Shown: positions 35,175 to 44,917, numbered from the stretch's first letter. The stretch: 64,000 nt of DNA from Ilumatobacteraceae bacterium (GCA_033344875.1 JAWPMO010000001.1:3993595-4057594), one strand, 5' to 3'. The notes: generated by a model not told the origin, from the sequence alone. Made by a program: numbers and translations.

Positions 35175-37299
35175 CGGTCCCCGACCCGACAGTGGCGAAC
35201 CCGACGACGAACCCCTCGGTGACTCCGATGCGTCCCGTCGGATCGAGCCGCCCAGCCTCAAGGACCTACTGGGCGATGCCGATGACACTGACGTGCTTGA
35301 TGGACCCACCGGACGCCCTCGCCTGACATGGGATGCGGTCACCGATTCCGGTGGCGCGCCCGTGGAGACCGATCACCGACCCTCGCCCCAGCCGTCTCGC
35401 GGCGACTCGTCGTTCCAGTTCGACCTCGGCGGAGCGCTCGCGCGTCTCGCCGGCGATGCGCCGGCCGAGACGCCCGCGGCCGATGAACACCCGACCCCGA
35501 CCGAACCGGTTCCGCCCCCGTCACACGAGGCGGTCCCACCGGTCGCCGAGCCGGCCGCTGCGCCCGACCCCGAACCGTTCGTCGCCCCACCCTCGGCGAC
35601 GCCGCCGCCCCCGTCCCGCCTGACGCGCCCGATCGAGCCGATGACGTACGAATCGGTCGTCCGGGAACCCTCGACGCCGCCCGTCCCGGCACCGCCCGCC
35701 GCCACTCCGCCGCCTGTCGCGCCGCCGCCCGCCGAGGCACCGCAGCCCGACTATCCGCGACGGGTACCGGGCACCCACCTCGAATCACAGATGCGGCCGG
35801 CGCAGGATGCCGTTCCGGAGATCAGGGAGGCCACGCCGGCCGATGCTGCTCCCCGGCCCTTCAGCCGTTCGTCCGTCTTCGACGATCTGGAGTCGGGCAA
35901 TGCCACGGGTGCTCCGAACCTGCCCTCGTCGTCCACTGCCGCGGCACCGAGCGTGCCGACCGCTGCCCCGAGCGTCCCGTCGCCGGCGTTCATGCCGAGC
36001 CTGCCGGCGTCGAACCCGGCAGCGCCGCCGCCGATCGCCGAACCGGTCAGCTCGGCACCGTCCACCCCTGACATCAATGCGCTCCGTTCGGCTCAGCTCC
36101 GGGCCAGCAAGCAGCAGCGCCAGGGCAAGATGTTCGCTCGCTCGCTCCTCGCCTTCGTCGTCATCGGCGGCCTGATCGCCGGAGCCCTCGTATTCGGCCG
36201 ATCCCTGCTCTTCGACACCGAATGGGATGCCCAACTGACGCCGATCGTCAACGAGATCGAAGCCGAGCGTGGATCCTTCGATCGTCCCGTGCCGCTCGTC
36301 GCCGTCCCGGCGGCCGAACTCGGCGAACGTCTGCAGGCCGCGGCGATCGGCGACGCCTGGGTCGAACGCGTCCCGGAATGGCGTGCGCTCGGCGTCGCGA
36401 CCGGATCGGTCGACGCAACGTCGGTCGGTGCTGCGTTGACCGTGTCGACGACCGCCGTGTACGACCCGACCGGTGATCAGATCTATCAACTCGAAGGTGT
36501 CGACCCGGCGGTCGGTGCCGGCGATCTTCGCGTGGCGCTGAACCAGGCCTTCGACGCCCAGTTCGCCGATGCGAACCCTGATGCGAACCCCGATGTGTCC
36601 GACGCGTCGGTCGGCGACGACATCGAGCTCGGCAACGGTCTGACCGGAGTCTCCTCGCTCGAATCGATCGCCACCAGAGCCGTCGACGAGGTGCTCGCGA
36701 CCGGTGGTGCCGTCGGCGCCCGAGAGCCTGCCGACGACGCTCTGCCGCTCCCGATCGCGTACGAACTCGCCGCCGTCAAGGTCCTCGGCGAGCCGATCCT
36801 GTCGGCGATCGGGCTCGACCCCGCCACGTACACGGTCGGTGATCCCTATCCGGCCAGCATTGCAACCGTGCTCGACGACGCCCCGGCCACGGCGGCAGGA
36901 GCGCTGATCCAACCCGGTGAGGTGTCGCTCGCAGCGCCGCGAGCGCTCGGCAACGACGACTGGTCGTTGGCGTGGGGTGCCCGTCTGCCGGGGGCGACCG
37001 TCGATCTGCTGGTCGACCAGGTCGTCGCCGACTCCTACCGGCCGGTCTCGCGGGCCGGCGTGACGTGCTTCGTCGCAGTGTTCGACACCGTCGATGAAGC
37101 GGCCGGCAACAGTGTGTTCGCCTCGCTGCTGACCTGGGCGGCGAACGCCCCTGCTGCATCGCAGGCACTGGCCACCTCGGTCGGGCCGACACGGGTGCAG
37201 CTCGATGCGTGCGACCCGGGCGCCGAAGCGGCATCGCCGGCGAATGCCGGGACGGTCGATGCGTTGATCGATCGCCAGCAGCGCCGACTCACGAACTGA
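35167..37299 (+). CDS. Proline-rich single-pass membrane protein, unknown function
   Basis: 710 aa, no recognised family. Residues 1-315 are an acidic then Pro/Ala-rich, apparently disordered cytoplasmic region. Basic residues ([11 protein letters not shown]) precede one membrane helix at about 323-343 ([18 protein letters not shown]). The remaining about 365 aa are extracytoplasmic and look folded, with a repeated pattern of short strands and Asp-rich loops, including a DANPDANPD stretch. ATG 35167 lies within the end of acs, 8-nt overlap, so translation is coupled to acs. The topology resembles actinobacterial membrane proteins with a large disordered cytoplasmic arm. Confidence 0.8.
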
Positions 37300-37307
37300 C
37301 CGGCCGA

Positions 37308-37325
37308 TCGGGCGTCACGGCCCGA
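37308..37325. terminator. Weak hairpin between convergent genes
   Basis: TCGGGC-gtcacg-GCCCGA, a 6-bp stem in the 40-nt space between the proline-rich protein and YajQ genes. It is short with no T-tract; a terminator role is only plausible. Confidence 0.3.
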
Positions 37326-37339
37326 GCCGACCCGTTGGC

Positions 37340-37828
37340 TCAGTCGCGGAAGTTGTTGAACTGCAGCGGAATGCCGAGATCGCCGTTCTTCAGGAGCGCC
37401 ATGACATCTTGCAGATGGTCACGCTTCTTGCTGGAGACGCGAACCGTTTCGCCCTGCGTCTGACTCTGCACGCCCTTCGGTCCCTCGGCCTTGATCAGCT
37501 TGTTGATCTCCTTGGCCTTGTCGCTGGAGATGCCGACCTTGATCGTGACGACCTGACGGACCGTGTCGTGCGATGCCTCCTGGACGTCGCCGTACTCGAC
37601 GCCGCGCAGGGAGACCCCGCGCTTCACGAGCTTCTCCTCGAGCACCGTCCGGAGCGCGTCGAGGCGGTCTTCGCTGACGGTGGCGAGCGTGAGCACGAGC
37701 TCGTTCTGCTCGATCGACGAGTTCGTGTTCTTGAAGTCGAAGCGGTTCGCGATTTCGCGACTTGCTTGGTCGACGGCGTTGCGGACTTCCTGGCGATCGA
37801 CTTCGGAGACGACATCGAAACTGGGCAT
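37340..37828 (-). CDS. YajQ family (UPF0234) nucleotide-binding protein
   Basis: 162 aa, full length. Starts MPSFDVVSEVDRQEV with NRFDFKNT, then VTIKVGISSDKAKEINKLIK and ends GIPLQFNNFRD, all hallmarks of YajQ. Members bind tRNA/nucleotides, and some bind c-di-GMP. Minus strand. A TAACCT hexamer lies 6 nt before the ATG, suggesting a leaderless mRNA. Confidence 0.95.
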   Translation of the reverse strand: MPSFDVVSEVDRQEVRNAVDQASREIANRFDFKNTNSSIEQNELVLTLATVSEDRLDALRTVLEEKLVKRGVSLRGVEYGDVQEASHDTVRQVVTIKVGISSDKAKEINKLIKAEGPKGVQSQTQGETVRVSSKKRDHLQDVMALLKNGDLGIPLQFNNFRD

Positions 37829-37917
37829 GTCGTCAGGTTAACGGCTGGGGGAATCGGTCTCCTGGCCGGTACGATTCCGGGTCGGTTCGGCGGCAACGTC
37901 GAGTCGACCAACAGATT

Positions 37918-38002
37918 GGGTCGGTGCCCGAGTGGCCAAAGGGAACGGGCTGTAAACCCGTCGGCATTGCCTTCGAAGGTTCAAATCCTTCCCGGCCCAC
38001 CA
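37918..38002 (+). tRNA. tRNA-Tyr (GTA)
   Basis: 85 nt including an encoded CCA. Acceptor GGGTCGG pairs with CCGGCCC (one G-U). Anticodon GTA is at 37952-37954 in CTGTAAA, and there is a long variable arm as expected for bacterial tRNA-Tyr. Its last 15 nt are part of a 16-bp direct repeat flanking an IS481-family element, so insertion took place at the tRNA 3' end but left it complete. Confidence 0.97.
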
Positions 38003-38003
38003 T
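37988..38003 (+). repeat. Left 16-bp direct repeat (target duplication) in tRNA-Tyr
   Basis: CTTCCCGGCCCACCAT, made of the last 15 nt of tRNA-Tyr plus one base, recurs exactly at 39308-39323 on the far side of the insertion element. Read as target-site duplication. Confidence 0.85.
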
Positions 38004-39307
38004 TGTGATGTCGCGAGACATCTGCAACACCCGAACCCTCAGGGGTTCGGGTGTTTGTGTTTTCGGGGTGGGTTCTTTGGTTTGCCGGTGGGTTGGTAGT
38101 CGCGTGTGGGGTCGAGGGTGAGGTGGCGGAGGAGTTCGCCGGTGGTGGCGTGGATGATGCGGATGTCGAGGTTGTGGATGAGCATGGTGATGGGTGTGCC
38201 GGTGTGGGTTCGGCCGATGCCGATGTGGTGGAGGCGGCCGTTGTGGCGGAGGGTGACGCGTCCGGTTGTGTCGACGCGGTCGGTGCGTGTGCGCCAGGTG
38301 TGGGTGGGTTGTCCTGGGCTGGCTTTGGGGAGTGTGGTGTAGGCCTGTGTGGGGGTGCGGCGGTTGAGGGAGCGGTGGGGGCGGTGGTGGTTGTAGATGT
38401 TGGTGAAGGTGTCGAGTTGGTGCTGGAGTTCGTCGAGGGTGGTGGCGGCTGGTTGTTGGGTGAGCCATTTCTTGAGGGTTTGTTGGAAGCGTTCGACTTT
38501 GCCGCAGGTGGTGGGGTGGTTGGGGCGTGAGTGTTTTTGTTCGATGCCGAGGTCGATGAGGTGTTGTTCGAATCGGTTGGGGCCGTTGGTGCCGCCGCGG
38601 GAGAACCGGGCGGTGTAGTAGAGGCCGTTGTCGGAGAGGACGCTGGCGGGGTGTTGGTGCTGGTCGCAGGCGTGATCGAAGGTGGTGACGACGATCGGGG
38701 CGGTGACGGTGCGGTGGGCGGTGACGGAGAGTGCGTAGCGGGAGTGGTCGTCGAGCCAGGTGAGGATCTCGGCGCCGGTGGTGCCGTTGGCGAGGGGCCA
38801 GTGGGTCATGTCGGTTTGCCACATCTGGTTGGGGAGTTCGGCTTGGAACCGGGTGTAGGACGAGCGGGGTCGTTTGCGTGGGTTCGTGGTGATGCGTCGG
38901 GCGGCGATCAGGTGGCGGCGGATCGTGGAGATCGATACGTGTGTGTCGTGGTGTTGTTCGAGGTGCCAGCTGATGGTGGCGGGGCCGGCATCGAGACCAT
39001 TCGAGTCGAGCTGGTCGCGGAGGTTCACGATCAGTTCGATCAGTTCATCTGTGAGCCGGTTCGGTGAGGTGTGTGGGCGGCGTGATCGGGGTTGGAACGC
39101 GGTGTCACCGTCGGTGCGGTAGCGGGCGACCCACCGTGACACGGTGGCTGTCGATACCTGGTAGGAGCGGGCGACCTCAGCTTGAGAGCGGCCCTCGAGC
39201 ACAACGGACAAGATCACCTGCTGACGCTTCGACACCGACCAAGCTCAGCCGAGCCGGCGTTGCAGATGTCGTGATCAGAACCGTTGCACATGTCCTGAAC
39301 TCACACA
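38004..39307 (-). mobile_element. IS481-family insertion sequence, 1304 bp
   Basis: The ends are imperfect 25-bp inverted repeats, both starting TGTG and ending ACAT(C/G)TGCAAC (16 of 25 positions identical). A second internal copy of the GTTGCAGATGTC box lies at 39259-39270 next to the terminal GTTGCACATGTC (39283-39294), a tandem arrangement like transposase-binding sites. The element is flanked by a 16-bp direct repeat. It holds one intact transposase gene and nothing else, so it may be active. Confidence 0.9.
38039..39235 (-). CDS. IS481-family transposase
   Basis: 398 aa, intact. N-terminal helix-turn-helix (RSQAEVARSYQVSTATVSRW, 16-35) and a second HTH region to about 115. The rve integrase core has catalytic Asp142 (QTDMTHW), Asp202 (LSDNGLYY) and Glu248 (CGKVERFQQ). 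The C-terminal region is typical of the family. GTG start at 39235. It lies wholly within the 1304-bp element. Confidence 0.95.
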   Translation of the reverse strand: MSKRQQVILSVVLEGRSQAEVARSYQVSTATVSRWVARYRTDGDTAFQPRSRRPHTSPNRLTDELIELIVNLRDQLDSNGLDAGPATISWHLEQHHDTHVSISTIRRHLIAARRITTNPRKRPRSSYTRFQAELPNQMWQTDMTHWPLANGTTGAEILTWLDDHSRYALSVTAHRTVTAPIVVTTFDHACDQHQHPASVLSDNGLYYTARFSRGGTNGPNRFEQHLIDLGIEQKHSRPNHPTTCGKVERFQQTLKKWLTQQPAATTLDELQHQLDTFTNIYNHHRPHRSLNRRTPTQAYTTLPKASPGQPTHTWRTRTDRVDTTGRVTLRHNGRLHHIGIGRTHTGTPITMLIHNLDIRIIHATTGELLRHLTLDPTRDYQPTGKPKNPPRKHKHPNP

Positions 39308-39323
39308 CTTCCCGGCCCACCAT
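39308..39323 (+). repeat. Right 16-bp direct repeat (target duplication)
   Basis: Exact copy of 37988-38003. The sequence after it is the hairpin that must originally have followed tRNA-Tyr directly. Confidence 0.85.
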
Positions 39324-39324
39324 G

Positions 39325-39353
39325 ACAGCCCGTCAGCGTTGCTGGCGGGCTGT
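39325..39353. terminator. Hairpin terminator, formerly of tRNA-Tyr, now of the BTAD gene
   Basis: ACAGCCCGTCAGC-gtt-GCTGGCGGGCTGT, 13-bp stem with one G-U, followed by TGTCGTT. Removing the insertion element and one repeat places it 1 nt after tRNA-Tyr, so it was that gene's terminator. On the minus strand it overlaps the stop codon of the large regulator. Confidence 0.65.
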
Positions 39354-42300
39354 TGTCGTTGCCGCAGCCGGTTCGGTGAACCGCAGGCGATCCTGCTCGA
39401 TCCGGGCGAGCGCCGGCGGTGCGTCACGGGCCTCGGCGAGGGCCCGTTCGAACTCCGCTTCGGCGGTCGACCGGTCGCCGGCGAGGTCGGCGAGCCGGGC
39501 GAGGACGTGGGCGGTCGGGCCCCATGACGCGCCGCCACCGCCGTAGCACGCGAGGACCACCCAGTGCGCCCGGTACGGCTCGAGCAACACCCGCAACGAT
39601 CGACCGGCCGCTTCGTTGCGCACGGTCGCTGCGACGTGACCGAGCAGCGCCAGCGCCAGGAATCGGTTGGTGTCGGTCGGGAGGTTCGCGTACCCCGTGC
39701 GGTCGAACCAGCGGAGCGTGTCATCGGCCTGGTCGAGGTCGCCGGCCTCGGCGGCGCAGAAGGCGAGCACCGCCCGGTAAGCCGGGATCTCGGGGTGGCG
39801 CTCGACGGCGCCGGCCAACGTCGGCATCATCTCGCCCGGCCGGCCCTGGTACAGGCGAATGTTGACCAGGTTCACCGCGAGACAGGCCTGGGCCTCGGCG
39901 ACCGTGCGACGGGTGGACGCCGCCGCGTGCGCCAGTTCCTCGGCTCCGTCGAGGTCGCCGGCGTGGAGCGCCCGGAGATATCGCCAGGTCGTGATCACCC
40001 AGCGCCAGTACGGCTCCGGATAGCGGTCGGCGATCTCCGACGCGGCGTCGAGTGCCCGGGACGCGCCGGCCAGGTCACCGGTGCGGATCAGATCTTCGTG
40101 CCGGTAGCAGTGTGCGGCGATGAGGGTCTCCGACCCGACCTGTCGCCGCGGCATCGCCAGCACCTCGGCGATGTTCGCCAGTCGCGACTCGACCGCCGGG
40201 GGATCGAGGTGTGCGTACCGCTCGCCGAGGAGGGCCGCCGCCAAGGGGCGTGGCGAAGGTGGATCGAGTACCCGCATCCGGGTGAGCGAGCGCGTCAGGA
40301 GTTCGCAACGCTCCGCGGCGTCGTCGCTCAGCAGCAGGCTGAACGCGAGTTCGCGTTCGAGATCGCTGAGCAGGACGGCGGCCTCGCGCCCGCGCGTGAG
40401 GCTCAGGTGCTCGATGGCCTGTCGCAGCGCGTCGTCGATCGACGACCCGCCGGAACCGGACGCCGCGCCGCGCCCGGCTCGCCCGCTGAGCGCCAGCGCG
40501 CTGGCTCCCTCGATCATCGGGAGGTCGTCGGCGATCGCCGACAGGCGCGCTTCCTGCAACACCACGGCCGCGTCGTCGAACCGTTCGAGGCACACGAGCG
40601 CCCGACCGAGCCCGACGAGTGAGCGGCCACGGGTGCCCGGCGTTCGTACCGCGTCGACCGCGACCCGGAACAACTCGGAGGCGCGTTGCCACGCGCCGTC
40701 GGAGAGTTCTTGTTCGGCGGCTGCGGCGGCGTGTTCGGCTGCCGACTCGGAGCACGGCTCGCCGGCCCGGGACAGATGGTGAGCGATTCGTGCGTGATCG
40801 GGCGCTCCTGCGTCCGCTCGCTCGATCATGGTCTGGCCGATGTGTCGGTGCAGTCTCGCCCGTTCGAGTGGGCCGATGCCGTCGAGCACGATGTCGCGGG
40901 TGATCGCGTGGGAGAACTGCAACGTCGAGACGGTGTCGCCGACTGTGAGGAACCCGTCGGACACGAGTTCGTCGCATCGGGCGGTGACCTCGCCGGGGTC
41001 GTACGGGCTGCAGGCCTCGAGGAGCGCCGGATCGACATGCCGCCCGATCACGGCAGCGAGGCGCAGCAGTCCGGCGTCGGCAGGCGGCAGGGCTCGAATG
41101 CGATGCGTGACCCATTCCCGGATCGCGGTCGGGATGTTCGCAGGATCGATCGGTGAACCGTGCCGTCGTGCGGCACGCGCGATCTCGCTCACGTAGAGCG
41201 ACAGGCCCCCGGTCCGATCGTGGACCACCTCGGCGAGCCGGCGGCCGGCCGGCATGTCCGGACGCTCGATCAACGCCTCCACGTCATCGACCGTCAGCGG
41301 GTCCAGCCAGATCGTCCGTGTCGGCACGATCCGTTCGAGCGCGCCGATCGCGTCGTCGTTGCCGAGGTCGGTCGGACGGCTCGTGGCGATGACGAGGATC
41401 GGGCCCGTCGCCCCGTCGAGGGCCTCCTCGAGCAGCGCGAGCGAATCGGTGGAGGCCCACTGCAGATCGTCGACGAACCAGATCGTCGGTTGCCGGGCGA
41501 TCGTGCGGGTCAGCTCGACCACCGCCCGACGGAGGTCGCGTCCATCGTCGGGATCGGCCGCGTCGCCGATCCGCCCGGCGGCGAGCCGGATCGTTCGTTC
41601 GGTGGCGGCGTGCTCGGCGGCGAGTTCCGGCTCGGACGCGAGCAGTCGGAGGAGGGCCTCGATCAACGCACCGGAGGAGCGTCCGCCGGAGCTGCGATGT
41701 CGGCCCCAGACCAGACGTGTCGCAGCGTTGCGTTCGAAGACCTCATGGCAGAACCGGTCGGCGAGCCGCGTCTTGCCGATGCCGGCGCGTCCCTTGAGGA
41801 TGACGAGCGCCGGCCGCCGCTGCGTGGCGACAGCGTCCCAGGCCTCGTGCAGGTGCGCCAGGGCGTCGGTCCTGCCGACGAACGGTTCGTCGAAGTGAGG
41901 GTGCAGCGTCGGTCGGCCGACGGTCGAGGGGTCGTCCGTGTCGGGGCCGTCGGAGTCGGAGCCGAGGATCGTGCGTTCGAGGTCGACGAGTCGATCGCCG
42001 GGCGGCAGGCCGACTTCGGCGAGGTGCCGGCGAGCGGCATGGCAGGTCAGCAACGCCTGGCGGCGATCGCCGAGCGTGTGCTGAGCCGTGGCGAGGAGCA
42101 CCCAGCGCTGCTCCCGGTAGGGCTCGTCGATCACGGCGGCGTGGAGTCGCTGGATCACGTCGCCGTCGAGGCCTCGGGCGACGGCGATCTCCAGCGCTCG
42201 TTCGTCGTCGGTGAGGATGCGACCGCGGATGCGTTCGCGTTGCGCCTCGACCTCGGGGGTGTCGGCCAGGTCCGGCAACACGGCGGCGCCGGCCGTCGCC

Positions 42301-42626
42301 GACGAGTCATCGATGACGACGCTGGGAGCAAGGGCGTATCCGGTGGCCTCGGTCATCACGGCGTCGCCGGCCGCACGCCGGATGCGGGCGATGTGATTCT
42401 GAATCGACTTGTGCGCCGAACCGGGGACGGCGTGCCCCCAGATCAGCGAGGCGATTCGGTCGGTGTCGGCCGGCACGGGGTGGGTCACGACGAGTGCGGC
42501 GAGGACCGAGCGCTCCTTCGGGCGCAGGTCGACGGGAGTCCCGTCGTGGTCCAGTCGGAGCGGGCCGCGGACGTTGACCGTCCAGCCCACCGTCGCCGGC
42601 GGCGTCGTTTCGTCGTTGTCGTTCAT
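39333..42626 (-). CDS. BTAD/AAA-ATPase transcriptional regulator (SARP-AAA-TPR type)
   Basis: 1097 aa. An OmpR-like winged helix (about 16-100: LRPKERSVLAALVV, SAHKSIQNHIARIRRAAGD) is followed by a BTAD-like region (about 140-225), then an AAA/STAND ATPase from 248. The ATPase has Walker A GRAGIGKT (279-286) and Walker B TIWFVDDLQ (381-389). About 500 C-terminal residues form TPR-like helical repeats. This is the AfsR-type architecture: an ATP-dependent activator of, often, secondary-metabolism genes. ATG 42626 (MNDNDETTPP) is chosen; a longer in-frame start adds 52 unsupported Arg-rich residues. The target genes are not evident nearby. Confidence 0.88.
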   Translation of the reverse strand: MNDNDETTPPATVGWTVNVRGPLRLDHDGTPVDLRPKERSVLAALVVTHPVPADTDRIASLIWGHAVPGSAHKSIQNHIARIRRAAGDAVMTEATGYALAPSVVIDDSSATAGAAVLPDLADTPEVEAQRERIRGRILTDDERALEIAVARGLDGDVIQRLHAAVIDEPYREQRWVLLATAQHTLGDRRQALLTCHAARRHLAEVGLPPGDRLVDLERTILGSDSDGPDTDDPSTVGRPTLHPHFDEPFVGRTDALAHLHEAWDAVATQRRPALVILKGRAGIGKTRLADRFCHEVFERNAATRLVWGRHRSSGGRSSGALIEALLRLLASEPELAAEHAATERTIRLAAGRIGDAADPDDGRDLRRAVVELTRTIARQPTIWFVDDLQWASTDSLALLEEALDGATGPILVIATSRPTDLGNDDAIGALERIVPTRTIWLDPLTVDDVEALIERPDMPAGRRLAEVVHDRTGGLSLYVSEIARAARRHGSPIDPANIPTAIREWVTHRIRALPPADAGLLRLAAVIGRHVDPALLEACSPYDPGEVTARCDELVSDGFLTVGDTVSTLQFSHAITRDIVLDGIGPLERARLHRHIGQTMIERADAGAPDHARIAHHLSRAGEPCSESAAEHAAAAAEQELSDGAWQRASELFRVAVDAVRTPGTRGRSLVGLGRALVCLERFDDAAVVLQEARLSAIADDLPMIEGASALALSGRAGRGAASGSGGSSIDDALRQAIEHLSLTRGREAAVLLSDLERELAFSLLLSDDAAERCELLTRSLTRMRVLDPPSPRPLAAALLGERYAHLDPPAVESRLANIAEVLAMPRRQVGSETLIAAHCYRHEDLIRTGDLAGASRALDAASEIADRYPEPYWRWVITTWRYLRALHAGDLDGAEELAHAAASTRRTVAEAQACLAVNLVNIRLYQGRPGEMMPTLAGAVERHPEIPAYRAVLAFCAAEAGDLDQADDTLRWFDRTGYANLPTDTNRFLALALLGHVAATVRNEAAGRSLRVLLEPYRAHWVVLACYGGGGASWGPTAHVLARLADLAGDRSTAEAEFERALAEARDAPPALARIEQDRLRFTEPAAATTTARQQR

Positions 42627-42642
42627 GTCCCGCTGACCCCGG

Positions 42643-42657
42643 TGACGCTCAGCGTCA
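42643..42657. promoter_or_regulatory. Palindrome in the leader of the BTAD regulator
   Basis: TGACGCT-c-AGCGTCA, perfect 7-bp arms, 17 nt before the ATG. On the minus strand a TACGGT hexamer (42678-42673) upstream could be the -10. A site between -10 and start suggests autorepression or another roadblock-type control. Confidence 0.45.
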
Positions 42658-42745
42658 TCGGGACCCAAGCGCACCGTACGCGGTCGGCACAAGGTCCGTC
42701 CAGACGGACGCGCGTCGTTGGCGCGGGTGGTGTCGGCCCGCGGTC

Positions 42746-43255
42746 TCAGAGCAGGAGTTGCATCACGGCCACGTCGAGCCACCGTTTGAACTTGCGTCCG
42801 ACCTGGCGTTCGATCCCCACGAGTTCGAAGCCGCAGGCGGCGTGCAGTGCTCGTGAGGCCTCACTCGACGCCTCGATGCGGGCGATGATCGAGTGGAACC
42901 CCGACTCGCGGGCGACGCCGATCAGGTGGGTCAACATCTGCTTGCCGACGCCGCGTCCACCGAAGTCCCGGTGGACGTAGATCGAATTCTCGACGGTCGT
43001 GCGGTACGCAGCACGCTCCTTGTACGGCGAGAGCGAGGCGAAGGCCACCACCTGGCGCGTGGCCGGGTCGACACCGACGATCGCGGCGAATGCGCCGCTT
43101 CTCGCAGCGAGCCAGTCGCGCTGTGCCTCGACGGTTCGCGGCACGAGATCGAACGTGGCGGTCGTCTCGGTGACCTCTCGGTTGTAGATCTCGGCGATCG
43201 CTGCCGCATCGACGCCGGTCGCCAGACGGATCGTGATCGCAGGGGTCGAGGGCAT
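42746..43255 (-). CDS. GNAT-family N-acetyltransferase, phosphinothricin-acetyltransferase-like
   Basis: 169 aa. Starts ITIRLATGVDAAAIAEIYN with the NREVTETTATFDL segment typical of PAT/MDD-type acetyltransferases. Acetyl-CoA loop GGRGVGKQML, then EASSEASRALHAACGFELVG. Likely acetylates an amine of a small molecule; the substrate is uncertain. TAGTCT lies 7 nt before the ATG, suggesting a leaderless mRNA. Confidence 0.88.
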   Translation of the reverse strand: MPSTPAITIRLATGVDAAAIAEIYNREVTETTATFDLVPRTVEAQRDWLAARSGAFAAIVGVDPATRQVVAFASLSPYKERAAYRTTVENSIYVHRDFGGRGVGKQMLTHLIGVARESGFHSIIARIEASSEASRALHAACGFELVGIERQVGRKFKRWLDVAVMQLLL

Positions 43256-43410
43256 CGCTCGGAGACTAGCGACCGGCGCCGCCCGTGGAACGTCCGGTTC
43301 GGCCCGCTGCGGACGCCGGAAATCCCGGTTTCTCGCGCGGTGTGATCCCCCTCGCGGCCGCTACACTTGCACGCCGGTCCGCGGCTCCGCCGCGCACCGA
43401 AAGCAAGAGC

Positions 43411-43483
43411 GCCCTCTTAGCTCAGTCGGCAGAGCACAGCCATGGTAAGGCTGGTGTCGTGGGTTCGATTCCCACAGAGGGCT
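43411..43483 (+). tRNA. tRNA-Thr (GGT)
   Basis: 73 nt, CCA not encoded. Acceptor GCCCTCT pairs with AGAGGGC; anticodon GGT at 43444-43446; T-arm GTGGGTTCGATTCCCAC. A TACACT hexamer (43372-43377) upstream is a -10 candidate for the tRNA-tuf transcript. Confidence 0.95.
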
Positions 43484-43528
43484 CGACCAACCGGTCGGGG
43501 TACACACCCCGTCCGGGGGCCAAGGCCT

Positions 43529-43605
43529 GGCGCCGTAGCTCAGTTGGTCAGAGCATCCGGCTCATAATCGGAAGGTCATCGGTTCGATCCCGATCGGCGC
43601 TACCA
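43529..43605 (+). tRNA. tRNA-Met (CAT), elongator type
   Basis: 77 nt with encoded CCA. Acceptor GGCGCCG pairs with CGGCGCT (first pair G-U, unlike the C-A of initiators). Anticodon CAT at 43563-43565. A tRNA-Ile with modified CAT cannot be excluded by sequence alone. It lies 67 nt before tuf, likely in the same transcript. Confidence 0.9.
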
Positions 43606-43671
43606 GGATCCTGCACCCGCAGGATCGTTCAGAACACAGGTCCCATACACCGAAGGCAAAGGGAAAAGGCA

Positions 43672-44856
43672 ATGAGCAAGGCAAAGTTCGAGCGCAACAA
43701 GCCGCATGTCAACATTGGCACGATGGGTCACATCGACCATGGCAAGACGACGTTGACGGCGGCGATTTCGAAGACGTTGTCCGATCGCGGTTTGGCTGAT
43801 TTTGCTGCGTTCGACACGATCGACAAGGCGCCGGAGGAGAAGGCTCGTGGTATCACGATCTCGATTGCTCATATCGAGTACGAGACCGAGAACCGGCATT
43901 ACGCGCATGTCGACATGCCGGGTCATGCCGACTACATCAAGAACATGATCACGGGTGCGGCGCAGGTCGATGGTGCGATCTTGGTGGTCGCGGCGACCGA
44001 TGGTCCGATGCCGCAGACGCGTGAGCATGTGTTGTTGGCCCGTCAGGTCGGTGTGCCGGCGATCGTGGTGGCGTTGAACAAGGCTGACATGGTCGACGAC
44101 GAAGAGCTCCTCGAGTTGGTGGAGTTGGAGATTCGTGAGTTGTTGAACGAGTACGAGTTCCCGGGTGATGATGTTCCGGTGATCCCGGTGAGTGCGTTGA
44201 AGGCGCTCGAGGGTGATGCGGATGCTCAGGAGCAGGTGATGGCGTTGATGAATGCTGCTGATGAGTTCATTCCGGAGCCGGATCGTGATCTGGACAAGCC
44301 GTTCTTGATGCCGATCGAGGATGTGTTCACGATCACGGGTCGTGGCACGGTGGTGACGGGCAAGGTCGAGCAGGGCATCGTGAACACCGGTGATGAGATC
44401 GAGATCGTTGGGTTGCGTGATACGCAGAAGACGACGTGTACGGGTGTTGAGATGTTCCGTAAGTTGCTCGATCAGGGTCAGGCGGGTGACAACATCGGTG
44501 CGTTGTTGCGTGGTATCGACAAGGAGAATGTCGAGCGTGGTCAGGTGTTGTGTAAGCCGGGCAGTATCACGCCGCACACGAATTTCGAGGGTCAGGTGTA
44601 TGTGTTGACGAAGGAGGAGGGTGGTCGTCACAAGCCGTTCTTCAACAACTATCGTCCGCAGTTCTTTTTCCGGACGACGGATGTGACGGGGACGATCGAG
44701 TTGCCGTCGGGGACGGAGATGGTGATGCCGGGTGACAACGTCGAGATGACGGTGGAGCTCGGGAAGGCGATCGCGATGGATGAGGGTCTGCGGTTCGCGA
44801 TTCGTGAGGGTGGTCGTACCGTGGGTGCCGGCCGTGTCACCAAGATCCTCAAGTGA
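43672..44856 (+). CDS. tuf: Elongation factor Tu
   Basis: 394 aa, full length. GTPase motifs GHIDHGKT (usually GHVDHGKT), DMPGHADY and NKADMVDD; domain [14 protein letters not shown]; domain III ends [20 protein letters not shown]. Delivers aminoacyl-tRNA to the ribosome. ATG 43672 has GGGAAAAGG upstream. Codon use differs visibly from neighbours: many TTG, GGT, GAT and CGT codons where the surrounding genes use CTC/CTG, GGC and GAC. Confidence 0.98.
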   Translation: MSKAKFERNKPHVNIGTMGHIDHGKTTLTAAISKTLSDRGLADFAAFDTIDKAPEEKARGITISIAHIEYETENRHYAHVDMPGHADYIKNMITGAAQVDGAILVVAATDGPMPQTREHVLLARQVGVPAIVVALNKADMVDDEELLELVELEIRELLNEYEFPGDDVPVIPVSALKALEGDADAQEQVMALMNAADEFIPEPDRDLDKPFLMPIEDVFTITGRGTVVTGKVEQGIVNTGDEIEIVGLRDTQKTTCTGVEMFRKLLDQGQAGDNIGALLRGIDKENVERGQVLCKPGSITPHTNFEGQVYVLTKEEGGRHKPFFNNYRPQFFFRTTDVTGTIELPSGTEMVMPGDNVEMTVELGKAIAMDEGLRFAIREGGRTVGAGRVTKILK

Positions 44857-44890
44857 TCAACTGACCTGACGAACGATTCCGTGCGGGTGT

Positions 44891-44917
44891 CGCCCGAGCC
44901 GACCATCGGCTCGGGCG
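44891..44917 (+). terminator. Terminator hairpin after tuf
   Basis: CGCCCGAGCCG-accat-CGGCTCGGGCG, perfect 11-bp stem 35 nt after the tuf stop, no T-tract. Confidence 0.7.

Noticed and set aside
41160-42980. 606-codon plus-strand open frame
   Set aside because: Antisense to the BTAD-AAA regulator; the Walker motifs and winged helix are on the minus strand.
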